The notes: generated from the sequence alone by a model not told the origin. 5,824 bases of DNA from Thermoplasmata archaeon (GCA_021835265.1 JAKBQK010000251.1:1-5824), one strand, 5' to 3'. Shown: positions 1 through 5,623, numbered from the stretch's first letter. Numbers and translations: made by a program.

Positions 1-74
1 ATCTGAAGAGAAGGCTTGCAAATGGTGAAATAACATCGGAAGAGTTTGAAAGATTGAAAGCGATCATAAATTGA
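1..74 (+). CDS. 3' end of a gene encoding a protein with a SHOCT-like C-terminal tail (partial)
   Basis: Only the last 23 codons are in the window, read in the frame starting at base 3 and ending at TGA 72-74. The tail reads LKRRLANGEITSEEFERLKA and then IIN. This matches the pattern of the SHOCT (short C-terminal) domain: a basic helix of the type LKxRLAxGEI, a T/S-EEEF turn, and a second short helix ExLK. SHOCT tails sit at the C-terminus of many otherwise unrelated bacterial and archaeal proteins, often small membrane or cytosolic proteins, and are thought to mediate oligomerisation or binding. The main domain lies upstream of the window, so the protein's function cannot be stated. A T tract follows the stop within 10 bases, consistent with this being the last gene of its transcript. 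Confidence 0.7.
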   Translation, partial: LKRRLANGEITSEEFERLKAIIN

Positions 75-90
75 TTTTACCGGTTTTTTT
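75..90 (+). terminator. T-tract terminator after the SHOCT-tail gene
   Basis: Two T runs follow the stop codon: TTTT at 75-78 and seven consecutive T at 84-90, after CCGG. Archaeal RNA polymerase commonly terminates at oligo-T on the non-template strand without needing a hairpin. The assignment rests on position and composition only. Confidence 0.4.
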
Positions 91-123
91 CAATTCATCT
101 CTTCATCTCAATCTGTATTATAC

Positions 124-157
124 ATGGTATCGAAAAGGTCCTGGATTTTGATACCAT
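124..157. repeat. inverted repeat / strong hairpin of unknown role
   Basis: The arms ATGGTATC (124-131) and GATACCAT (150-157) are perfect 8-base reverse complements. They extend inward with AAAA (133-136) against TTTT (146-149) across a single unpaired G at 132. This gives a 12-pair stem around a 9-base loop, 137-145. It lies 34 bases past the T tract and about 24 bases before the small ORF. It could be an operator, an RNA hairpin in a leader, or the end of a lost mobile element. The sequence does not decide between these. Confidence 0.6.
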
Positions 158-181
158 TTCATTTAGGAGTATTGTAATCTT

Positions 182-310
182 ATGGAAAACGAGATAAATA
201 TTCAGAGTGAACCTACCGGCAGGTCCACAACAATACCAACAAGAATCATGATAAAGCTCCAGAAATATGAAAATATCCTCAATCTCCTCAACTCAGTATC
301 GTGGAGGTAA
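182..310 (+). CDS. possible small protein of 42 aa, unrecognised; may be a remnant
   Basis: ATG 182 opens 42 codons ending at TAA 308-310. An AGGAG string at 165-169 lies 12 bases upstream, rather far for a ribosome binding site. The predicted peptide begins MENEINIQSE and contains a mixed basic and hydrophobic stretch, IMIKLQKYENILNLL, that could form one amphipathic helix. It has no cysteine pairs, signal peptide or membrane segment, and I recognise no family. The same frame continues past two stops (308 and 314) and is open again to 373, ending in MIVLTDSKLHNILGNL from ATG 323. A decayed larger gene is therefore as likely as a real small one. Confidence 0.22.
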   Translation: MENEINIQSEPTGRSTTIPTRIMIKLQKYENILNLLNSVSWR

Positions 311-390
311 ATGTAAGGGATCATGATTGTACTAACCGATTCAAAACTCCACAATATTTTGGGGAACCTGTGAAAAGGTAAGTAAACAAA

Positions 391-402
391 TATTTTAATA
401 TA
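391..402 (+). promoter_or_regulatory. TATA box for permease 1
   Basis: The AT-only string TATTTTAATATA (391-402) is centred about 25 bases before the GTG at 422. That is the spacing expected between an archaeal TATA box and its start site on a leaderless transcript. No Shine-Dalgarno sequence precedes the GTG, which supports leaderless translation. The purine- and A-rich bases just upstream (AGTAAACAAA, 381-390) are where a BRE would lie. Confidence 0.5.
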
Positions 403-428
403 TCACGTTGGTTACACATATGTGATAT
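400..428. promoter_or_regulatory. inverted repeat across TATA box and start codon of permease 1 (candidate operator)
   Basis: ATATCAC (400-406) and GTGATAT (422-428) are perfect 7-base reverse complements, centred 22 bp apart, about two helical turns. The left arm overlaps the end of the TATA box and the right arm begins at the GTG start codon. A dimeric repressor bound here would block TBP/TFB or polymerase. The same ATATCAC string recurs at 5754-5760, next to the TATA-like element of the gene leaving the right edge. Which protein binds, if any, is unknown. Confidence 0.4.
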
Positions 429-1855
429 CAAGTAACCCCTCAGAGAACAAACTCAAAAGAACTAATGTTGGAACCTTTGGACTTTTTTTTCAAGGTTTGG
501 GACAGGAAGCACCAATCGCTATTTTTATAGGATCAGTGACGGGTGCTGCAGCTTTTGCTTTAGGAGCAACACCACTGGCATTTGTGATAGGTATGGTTGC
601 GTCCTTATTATCTGGAAATAGTGTATATCAATTATCAAAAAAGATTTCACATGCTGGAGGATACGCTGCATACGTAAACAGAGGTCTTGGAAAACATCTT
701 GGGGTTTTCTCGGGATACCTTTTTATATTATATGAACTGGTTGGGCCAGCATTTATAATACTTATTTATTTTTGGACCTTCAGTAGTTCGATAAACGCAG
801 TAGCAGGGTCGACACTTCCAGATTACATAGGTATAGTTTTTATAGCCGTGGCTTTGATTATAGCCTATATCGTAGTTTATAGAGGTTTGAAGCTCTCAGT
901 TTTTTCACTTACCATCATTGGACTTGTACAATTTGCCGTTGTGTTCATAATTTCTTCTGTGTTATTGGTAAAATCCCCAGTCAGAACACTAACGCCTTTT
1001 CTTCCAACGACAGCCTTAGATGGATGGCATGGCGTATTTCTCGGCTTTATAACTGGCAGTTACGGAGCATACGCAGGATATGGCAGCATAGTCCCTCTAG
1101 GAGAGGAGGTAAAGTCACCCAGAAAATCAATTGGTAGAGCAGTTCTACTAATAATTGTAGTAATGGGATTAACTTATATTTTCGCGACCTACGCAATGGT
1201 GAGCGCGTGGGGGATTTCTTCAATGAGTTCCTTTTCTCAATCTGGTTTTCCAGGTGCCATACTCGCAGGTAAATTTTTAGCTTCTTACTCTGAAAGTCTT
1301 GTCATTGCACTATATGATGCTGTTATTTTCACCCCCTTAGTTGCCATGCTTACCGCTGGTTCGAGAATGATTTTCTCAATGAGTAGACAGAAACTTTTAC
1401 CCACTTATCTTTCGAGTGTACACAAAAAATTTGGAACACCCAGCAAAGCAATCACGTTTCTAACAGTACTTGTATCAATGATAGTAATAATAGATGGTGC
1501 AATTTTCTGGCTTAAAGATGGTTTCGAGGTAGGAATTTTCTTTTCATGGATTATTCTGGAAATAATTTGGAGTTTAAGCACACTATTGATTCACGTGTTT
1601 GTAAATTCATCATTATCTGTTCAGCATAAAGGAAAATTTAGCATTTCTGAGGTCATTACACATATAGTATTCCCAACTGTGGCGACAATAATAATACTTC
1701 TTGCTATAGGTTATTCATTAGTTGGGATTTCCATGCCTATAATGCTTGCTCCAATTATATTAGTAATTTATGCCCTAATAGTTGTTGTTATGATGATAAG
1801 ACAGAGATCTACCATAAGAACTTTGAGATTTGAAGAAATGGGAGATGTAGATTAG
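422..1855 (+). CDS. APC-family amino acid permease (permease 1)
   Basis: This 477-residue integral membrane protein belongs to the amino acid-polyamine-organocation superfamily, secondary transporters that move amino acids with a cation or by exchange. About 12 membrane segments are visible, at roughly residues 30-50, 51-70, 94-120, 135-153, 158-183, 203-225, 238-262, 293-315, 345-363, 370-395, 415-435 and 438-460. Family marks are AGGYAAYV (residues 78-85) after segment 2, the segment 6 motif YAGYGSIVPLGEE with KSPRKSI behind it (217-237), and SRMIFSMSRQKLLP (314-327) in the loop after segment 8. The length is normal for a prokaryotic APC permease. The GTG at 422 is chosen because the frame has no better upstream start and the TATA box sits about 25 bases before it. 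A hairpin plus T tract ends the transcript, so the downstream enzymes probably have their own promoter. The substrate cannot be assigned. The protein aligns along its whole length with the permease at 4169-5623. Confidence 0.93.
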   Translation: MISSNPSENKLKRTNVGTFGLFFQGLGQEAPIAIFIGSVTGAAAFALGATPLAFVIGMVASLLSGNSVYQLSKKISHAGGYAAYVNRGLGKHLGVFSGYLFILYELVGPAFIILIYFWTFSSSINAVAGSTLPDYIGIVFIAVALIIAYIVVYRGLKLSVFSLTIIGLVQFAVVFIISSVLLVKSPVRTLTPFLPTTALDGWHGVFLGFITGSYGAYAGYGSIVPLGEEVKSPRKSIGRAVLLIIVVMGLTYIFATYAMVSAWGISSMSSFSQSGFPGAILAGKFLASYSESLVIALYDAVIFTPLVAMLTAGSRMIFSMSRQKLLPTYLSSVHKKFGTPSKAITFLTVLVSMIVIIDGAIFWLKDGFEVGIFFSWIILEIIWSLSTLLIHVFVNSSLSVQHKGKFSISEVITHIVFPTVATIIILLAIGYSLVGISMPIMLAPIILVIYALIVVVMMIRQRSTIRTLRFEEMGDVD

Positions 1856-1892
1856 TTTGCAATATTTCTAAAATATAGGTGATTTCCGTCTT

Positions 1893-1934
1893 CAGTGTAA
1901 TTATTTACATTGTTTTTGTTTTTTTAAATTTTTT
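1893..1934 (+). terminator. hairpin plus T-tract terminator of permease 1
   Basis: CAGTGTAA (1893-1900) and TTACATTG (1905-1912) pair over eight positions, with one G-U wobble, around a TTAT loop. A nearly unbroken T tract follows at once, from 1913 to about 1934, interrupted by one G and AAA. This resembles a bacterial intrinsic terminator, and the T tract alone would suffice in archaea. It makes read-through into the cyclase gene unlikely, though not impossible. Confidence 0.6.
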
Positions 1935-1935
1935 C

Positions 1936-1971
1936 TTATTATAAACTAGGAAAATTAAAGTATTGTTTCAA
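1936..1971 (+). promoter_or_regulatory. promoter region of the cyclase-family gene
   Basis: TTATTATAAA (1936-1945) is a good TATA-like element. With archaeal spacing it puts the transcript start near 1968-1970, only a few bases before the candidate start codons at 1974, 1977 and 1983. The element GTTTCAA (1965-1971) lies at the predicted start site and recurs upstream of the aminotransferase at 2701-2707; over ten bases the two copies differ at one position. Confidence 0.4.
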
Positions 1972-1976
1972 AATTG

Positions 1977-2639
1977 GTGAGAGTGGAAAATAAAATTCAT
2001 GATTTGTCGGTGTCTCTCTATAATAATATGCCACTCTTTCCAGGAAATATACCTCTTAGTATAAAAAAAATAGCATCTCCTGATAATCAAGGTTATGGAA
2101 TGGAAAGCTATAATTCTTCCACTCATTGTGGAACCCATATTGATTCTCAAGCACACTTTTTAGAAAAAGGAGAGACGGTAGATGATATACCATTAAAGAA
2201 TCTAATAGGATCTGGTTATGTAATCAGACCTGAAATAACTGCCGTAGAAATATCAGTGTCTGCAATAAGGAAAATTTGGAAAAAAAACTATGATAAAAAA
2301 ATAATACTAATAAATACAGGATGGTCTGAAAAGAGAACTTTTTCTAAGGAATTTCAAGAAGAATTCCCGGGTTTGAGTACTGAGGCTGCCAAGTTTTTTA
2401 TTGAGAAAGGAATAAGACTCTTGGGAATAGATACACTGGGTATTGATCCCTTCGTAAAAAGTGATTTCCCGGCACATAAACTATTGTTAACGTATGGATG
2501 TTCTGTGATAGAAGACTTGACAAATCTAGGAAGCTTGTCATTAGATGTAGAGTATAAAATAATTGCACTACCCATTAAAATACTTCATGGAAGTGGTTCA
2601 ATGGCTAGGGTTGTAGCAATAGAACCTGACAGTAAATAA
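1977..2639 (+). CDS. cyclase-family metal-dependent hydrolase (kynurenine formamidase-like)
   Basis: Counting from GTG 1977, this 220-residue protein belongs to the cyclase superfamily, which includes kynurenine formamidase (KynB) and isatin hydrolase. These soluble enzymes hydrolyse amide or lactam-like bonds using one or two divalent metals. The signature HxGTHxDxxxH is seen as HCGTHIDSQAH at residues 50-60, giving metal ligands or catalytic residues H50, H54, D56 and H60. A second pair, H167 and E179 in HKLLLTYGCSVIE, has the His-x11-Glu spacing of KynB. The N-terminal IHDLSVSLYNNMPLFPGN and the C-terminal ILHGSGSMARVVAIE are also family-typical, and the length is normal. The position often held by proline in the signature (DxPxH) is glutamine here. 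TTG 1974, GTG 1977 and GTG 1983 are all possible starts and none has a ribosome binding site. The gene is followed after 83 bases by the aminotransferase. The substrate is unproven; formylkynurenine is one candidate only. Confidence 0.88.
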   Translation: MRVENKIHDLSVSLYNNMPLFPGNIPLSIKKIASPDNQGYGMESYNSSTHCGTHIDSQAHFLEKGETVDDIPLKNLIGSGYVIRPEITAVEISVSAIRKIWKKNYDKKIILINTGWSEKRTFSKEFQEEFPGLSTEAAKFFIEKGIRLLGIDTLGIDPFVKSDFPAHKLLLTYGCSVIEDLTNLGSLSLDVEYKIIALPIKILHGSGSMARVVAIEPDSK

Positions 2640-2643
2640 AATT

Positions 2644-2686
2644 GTTCCAACTATTTTGGAACGGTTTGAATTAGGTACCAAACGTT
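2644..2686 (+). repeat. two overlapping hairpins between cyclase and aminotransferase genes
   Basis: GTTCCAA (2644-2650) pairs perfectly with TTGGAAC (2656-2662) around CTATT, starting four bases after the cyclase stop. A second stem pairs AACGGTTTG (2660-2668) with CAAACGTT (2679-2686), with one bulged G. The two stems share AAC at 2660-2662, so they cannot both form fully. No T tract follows, so a simple terminator is not supported. They may be an RNA processing or stabilising element, or part of the aminotransferase promoter control region. Confidence 0.4.
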
Positions 2687-2729
2687 ATTATTGCATATCC
2701 GTTTCAATATGTATTCTTAAATATGAAAC
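2685..2729 (+). promoter_or_regulatory. weak promoter and inverted repeat at the aminotransferase start
   Basis: TTATTATTG (2685-2693) and GCATATC (2693-2699) are the only TATA-like strings at usable distance from ATG 2723, and both are weak. GTTTCA (2701-2706) and TGAAAC (2724-2729) form a perfect 6-base inverted repeat centred about 23 bp apart, with the right arm inside the start codon. This geometry resembles that at permease 1, although the arm sequences differ. Transcription from the cyclase promoter is the alternative. Confidence 0.3.
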
Positions 2730-3895
2730 AAACATTTCCAAGCATGGTTTTGGATGATTTAATGGAATCAGCTTCCCTTGAGATATTAGATTTGGTATTT
2801 GAAAAGAGATCTTCGGGAAATAAGGTAATATCACTTTACATAGGAGAACCAGTTTTTGATACGCCGAAAGAGATCGTAGAAGCTGCCGTGGAATCAATGA
2901 GATCTGGAATGACCCATTATATATCTTCCTATGGGCTTCCAGAATTGAGGGAAGCGATTGTAAATAAAGTGAGCAAAAAAAACAGGATTATGTGCTCTAA
3001 AGACAATACTATATTCATGTCAGGTAAAATGGCTATTTACGCAATAGCCCTTGCTCTGAATTCAGAAACTGGTTCCGAAATACTTGTACCGGATCCTGGT
3101 TATTTTTACACTGAACCTGTGATGATGGCAGGCTTGAACCCGGTCAGATATTACCTTAATCCCGATTATTCATTGAATTTAGAAGAGATTAAACAAAAAA
3201 TAACAAACAAAACCAAGGGAATCTTCATAAATACTCCATCTAATCCAACTGGATATGTTTACTCCAAAGGTGAGTTAAATGAGCTTTATTCCTTATGTTC
3301 CGAAAAAAACATAAAAATCATCAGCGATGAAGCCTATGAAGATCTCGTATATGAAAAGGAACACTTTTCAATAGGTTCCTTGGAAGACACACCGGAAACA
3401 GTAATTAGTATTTTCACACTTTCTAAGAGTTACTCAATGACTGGATGGAGAGGAGGATATGTTATTGCTAAGGAAAATTTTATAAAAAAACTTGGGAAAT
3501 TTATGGAGCATGCGGTCACCTGTTTCCCCCCATTTGTAGAACAGGCTGCTATAGTGGCGCTTGAAAAATGTGAAAACCAAGTTTCCGAGTTTAAAAAAAT
3601 GTTCTTGGAGAGACGTAACCTCTCAATAAAACTTCTTAAAGAAATTAGCTCTTTAAAAGTTAACGATGTACAAGGTGCCTTCTACGTCTTTCCCGAGTAC
3701 ACTGTGAATATTCCATCAAAAAAATTGAGCGAGGATATTTTAAGAAAAAAGAATGTGGCTCTTTTACCTGGTTCAGCTTTCGGAAGTATGGGGGAGAACC
3801 ATTTAAGAATCTCGTATTCTGGATCAATTGATGATATTAAGGAAGGAATGATTAGACTCTATGATTTCTTCAACGACTTTAACTTTACGACTTAG
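2723..3895 (+). CDS. PLP-dependent class I/II aminotransferase (fold type I)
   Basis: This 390-residue cytosolic enzyme moves an amino group between an amino acid and a 2-oxo acid using pyridoxal phosphate. Its motifs match the aspartate/aromatic aminotransferase group of archaea and Thermus: GEPVFDTP (residues 41-48), HYISSYGLPELREAI (65-79), SGKMAI (100-105, cofactor phosphate loop), NTPSNPTG (170-177, N174), SDEAYEDLVYE (201-211, D202 to the pyridine nitrogen and Y205), SKSYSMTGWRGGY (234-246, Schiff-base lysine K235 and R243) and LRISYSGS (361-368, carboxylate-binding R362). All expected catalytic residues are present and the length is normal. ATG 2723 gives an N-terminus of typical length; no ribosome binding site precedes it. 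The pairing with a cyclase-family hydrolase and two amino acid permeases points to amino acid breakdown. Specificity (aspartate, aromatic, kynurenine or other) cannot be settled from the sequence. Confidence 0.93.
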   Translation: MKQTFPSMVLDDLMESASLEILDLVFEKRSSGNKVISLYIGEPVFDTPKEIVEAAVESMRSGMTHYISSYGLPELREAIVNKVSKKNRIMCSKDNTIFMSGKMAIYAIALALNSETGSEILVPDPGYFYTEPVMMAGLNPVRYYLNPDYSLNLEEIKQKITNKTKGIFINTPSNPTGYVYSKGELNELYSLCSEKNIKIISDEAYEDLVYEKEHFSIGSLEDTPETVISIFTLSKSYSMTGWRGGYVIAKENFIKKLGKFMEHAVTCFPPFVEQAAIVALEKCENQVSEFKKMFLERRNLSIKLLKEISSLKVNDVQGAFYVFPEYTVNIPSKKLSEDILRKKNVALLPGSAFGSMGENHLRISYSGSIDDIKEGMIRLYDFFNDFNFTT

Positions 3896-3946
3896 TGTCA
3901 CTATCCCGCTTGAGAGATGGGAAAAAGAGTCACCAACCACCCATAG

Positions 3947-4087
3947 AGTCCTGAATTGAGACTTCTACTTAGGAGTGACATGATCGAGATCAGTGTCCTG
4001 CATGTTAGTGGCGAAGCGCCATTTATAAGCTTAACTCCTGTGATTGAAAATCTGCCTCAGGAATGGATGCCAACTCAACTGAGGTAG
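3947..4087 (+). pseudogene. possible decayed 3' end of a transposase gene (TnpB/IS605 OrfB-like tail)
   Basis: A frame is open from 3947 to TAG 4085-4087, with an internal ATG at 3980 (35 codons from there). The translated tail includes IEISVLHVSGEAPFISL and ends in PTQLR. Low-complexity, poorly structured tails with an EAP or EAG string are common at the C-terminus of archaeal TnpB proteins, after the zinc ribbon and RuvC residues. That resemblance is from memory and is weak evidence. Upstream, all three frames are broken by stops and no zinc-ribbon CxxC is visible, so nothing functional remains. G+C over 3901-4100 is 45%, against 33% in a 60-base sample of the cyclase gene (2161-2220), which supports foreign origin. 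A small real gene from ATG 3980, or a purely structural RNA, are alternatives. Confidence 0.35.
4007..4023 (+). repeat. short G+C-rich hairpin in the remnant island
   Basis: TGGCG (4009-4013) pairs with CGCCA (4017-4021) around AAG. The stem extends by a G-U pair (4008/4022) and an A-T pair (4007/4023). It is compact and G+C-rich in an otherwise AT-rich window. It lies inside the putative transposase tail. Confidence 0.5.
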
Positions 4088-4088
4088 A
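4051..4088 (+). repeat. 10-pair imperfect hairpin at the end of the remnant ORF
   Basis: TCTGCCTCAG (4051-4060) pairs with CTGAGGTAGA (4079-4088) over ten positions, with one G-U wobble, around an 18-base loop. The stem covers the stop codon of the putative transposase tail. In IS200/IS605 elements the end of tnpB and the right end carry hairpins that also form the guide-like omega RNA, so a remnant of such a structure is possible. An 11-base imperfect direct repeat follows: GAGGTAGATCA (4081-4091) and GGGGCAGATCA (4114-4124), differing at two positions. The second copy could also pair through GGCAGA (4116-4121) with TCTGCC (4051-4056), giving an alternative fold. Confidence 0.45.
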
Positions 4089-4141
4089 TCATAATCAGTG
4101 TTCGAAATTTAGTGGGGCAGATCAATTAGGAATTTTCTAAT

Positions 4142-4156
4142 ATTATTTGAAATAAT
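4142..4156. repeat. perfect AT-only palindrome between convergent genes
   Basis: ATTATTT (4142-4148) and AAATAAT (4150-4156) are perfect reverse complements around a single G. The element lies 13 bases beyond the stop of permease 2 and could act as its transcription end region when read leftward, but no clear T tract follows on that strand. The one-base centre makes an RNA hairpin poor, so a DNA-level role or chance is as likely. Confidence 0.35.
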
Positions 4157-4168
4157 GATGATACATTT

Positions 4169-5623
4169 TTATGATTGGGTAATTTCACCTCCAGTGTCCT
4201 TGAAACCTGGTATTGTTACCTTTCCCTTGTACATTATTGTCAGAATAATTGCTAGTACACTGTATACCAAAACAAGAACAGGACTGAATATGAGGGGCAT
4301 TGTTAATGTAGAGATTGCATAATAAAGGGACACAATTATAAAACCAGTTGTTACAACGGGAAATACGTATCTTACTGAAACAAATACTATTGTATTCTTA
4401 TTTTCTGCACTGGAGCGTCGTATTAATGCCACATTCAGCGCAGAATGGATGACAAGTGTTGTTATTGTGCTTGAAGTGGCAAAGAATAGGAAATAGTCAA
4501 AATAGCCACCGGAGAAACTTCCCTGAGTTAGAACAAAAATTAATGATGCAACAACACTGATTATAACAAAGGAGATGAGAGTTAGCAATAAAGCCTGATG
4601 AGGACTTCTGTACTTGGCGTGAGTCCTGGAGAACCTTGCTGGAAGAAGCCCATCCTTTGACATAGAATAAATATTTCTTGAAACGGCTGTTGCCATGGTT
4701 ACATACAAAGGATACACAACAAAGAAATTAAGAATAAAAAATACATAGTTGCTAATTTTATCTACATGTGTACCAATGACCACGAACCCTGGGTATATAG
4801 AGCTACTAAACGCCCCCATATCAGCGATTCCCCAACCCACAATCATAGCGTATGATCCTAGAAGGTATATTGCTGCCATTATTAACACCAATATTATAAC
4901 TGAAAGTCCAATTGTGCGCTTAGGTGCTCTTGCTTCTTCACCGAGAGGAACTATTGAACCATATCCCGCAAATGCAAGGTAACTTCCAGTTATGAAACCA
5001 AGAAAAACTCCTCCCCAACCTGCACCTGTCGCTGCAGGAGTAAATACTATCAGAGAGTTGTCAGTTGCTGTTACTATGATTATGAGTGACATGACAACAA
5101 CAAATATAATTTGTATTACATTAGAAATTATTTGCGATTTGTATGATGGTTTTATACCTCTATAAACTATATAAAATGCAGGAATAGATATTAGTACAAG
5201 ATAGAGAAGTCCGTAGTTATTGGAGATGTTCCCGCCGAATACATAACTGAATGTAGGCGAAAAAGTAAGAACGTAATATCCAAATATGAAAGATAAGTTA
5301 GCGAATTGGTAAAATACATACAAATACGATGTGTAACCCCCAGCAATTTTTCCCATTCCGTTTCCCACATACCCATAATATCCTCTAGCACTTGCCACAT
5401 GTTTTGAGTATTGGAAAATAGAGTTTGCGGAGAGCAAAGCAACTATAAATCCAAATATGAACGCAAGAGGGGTTGCACCTAAAGCAAATGAAGCAGCTCC
5501 TAGAATAGATCCTCCAAATATTCCAATTGGTGATAATTGTCCCATTCCTTGGAATACAAGACCACGCAGTGTTATAGAATCCTTTTCAAGGCTGTTTGAG
5601 CTAACGTCAACTGATTCAACCAT
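4169..5623 (-). CDS. APC-family amino acid permease (permease 2)
   Basis: This 484-residue membrane transporter of the amino acid-polyamine-organocation superfamily has about 12 hydrophobic segments. It shares with permease 1 the near-identical strings FALGATPLAF (47-56), GFITGSY (209-215) and GYGSIVPLGEE (220-230), and a basic stretch after it, APKRTI. The loop after segment 8 carries SRNIYSMSKDGLLP (315-328), the usual APC consensus. One oddity lies after segment 2: the common GG-Y of the family is SARGYYGYV (78-86), with arginine 80 where permease 1 has glycine. The length is normal. The start at 5623 (ATG) is supported by a TATA-like element about 29 bases upstream and the absence of a ribosome binding site. 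The gene converges on the aminotransferase across the remnant island and is divergent from the gene at the right edge. Sequence divergence from permease 1 suggests an old duplication or separate acquisition rather than a recent copy. The substrate is unknown. Confidence 0.93.
   Translation of the reverse strand: MVESVDVSSNSLEKDSITLRGLVFQGMGQLSPIGIFGGSILGAASFALGATPLAFIFGFIVALLSANSIFQYSKHVASARGYYGYVGNGMGKIAGGYTSYLYVFYQFANLSFIFGYYVLTFSPTFSYVFGGNISNNYGLLYLVLISIPAFYIVYRGIKPSYKSQIISNVIQIIFVVVMSLIIIVTATDNSLIVFTPAATGAGWGGVFLGFITGSYLAFAGYGSIVPLGEEARAPKRTIGLSVIILVLIMAAIYLLGSYAMIVGWGIADMGAFSSSIYPGFVVIGTHVDKISNYVFFILNFFVVYPLYVTMATAVSRNIYSMSKDGLLPARFSRTHAKYRSPHQALLLTLISFVIISVVASLIFVLTQGSFSGGYFDYFLFFATSSTITTLVIHSALNVALIRRSSAENKNTIVFVSVRYVFPVVTTGFIIVSLYYAISTLTMPLIFSPVLVLVYSVLAIILTIMYKGKVTIPGFKDTGGEITQS

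Larger units (their letters stand above)
75..421. other. 347-base gap without a confident gene
   Basis: This stretch separates the SHOCT-tail gene from permease 1. It holds the T tract at 84-90, a strong inverted repeat at 124-157, one doubtful 42-codon ORF at 182-310, and the permease 1 promoter at about 391-421. After the small ORF's stop the same frame reopens for 17 codons from ATG 323 to TGA 373, so 182-373 could be one broken gene. I recognise no family in either piece. A GGAGGT string at 303-308, a good match to the archaeal anti-Shine-Dalgarno sequence, overlaps the stop of the small ORF but leads only to ATG-TAA at 311-316. Confidence 0.5.

Noticed and set aside
1968..2156. 62-codon ORF on the minus strand over the cyclase gene
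   Set aside because: It lies opposite the conserved 5' part of the cyclase gene, including the metal-binding signature; no promoter or recognisable motif.
2354..2575. 73-codon minus-strand ORF inside the cyclase gene
   Set aside because: Antisense shadow of the strongly supported cyclase-family reading frame.
2688..2897. 69-codon minus-strand ORF over the aminotransferase start
   Set aside because: It covers the aminotransferase N-terminal coding region and shows no family features.
4026..4033. TAAGCTTA palindrome
   Set aside because: An 8-base palindrome in AT-rich DNA is expected by chance and fits no larger structure here.
4749..4982. 77-codon plus-strand ORF opposite permease 2
   Set aside because: It is a shadow of the conserved segment 6 region on the other strand; its proline and alanine richness comes from the complementary codons.
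5191..5442. 83-codon second minus-strand ORF overlapping permease 2
   Set aside because: An out-of-frame shadow within the permease gene.
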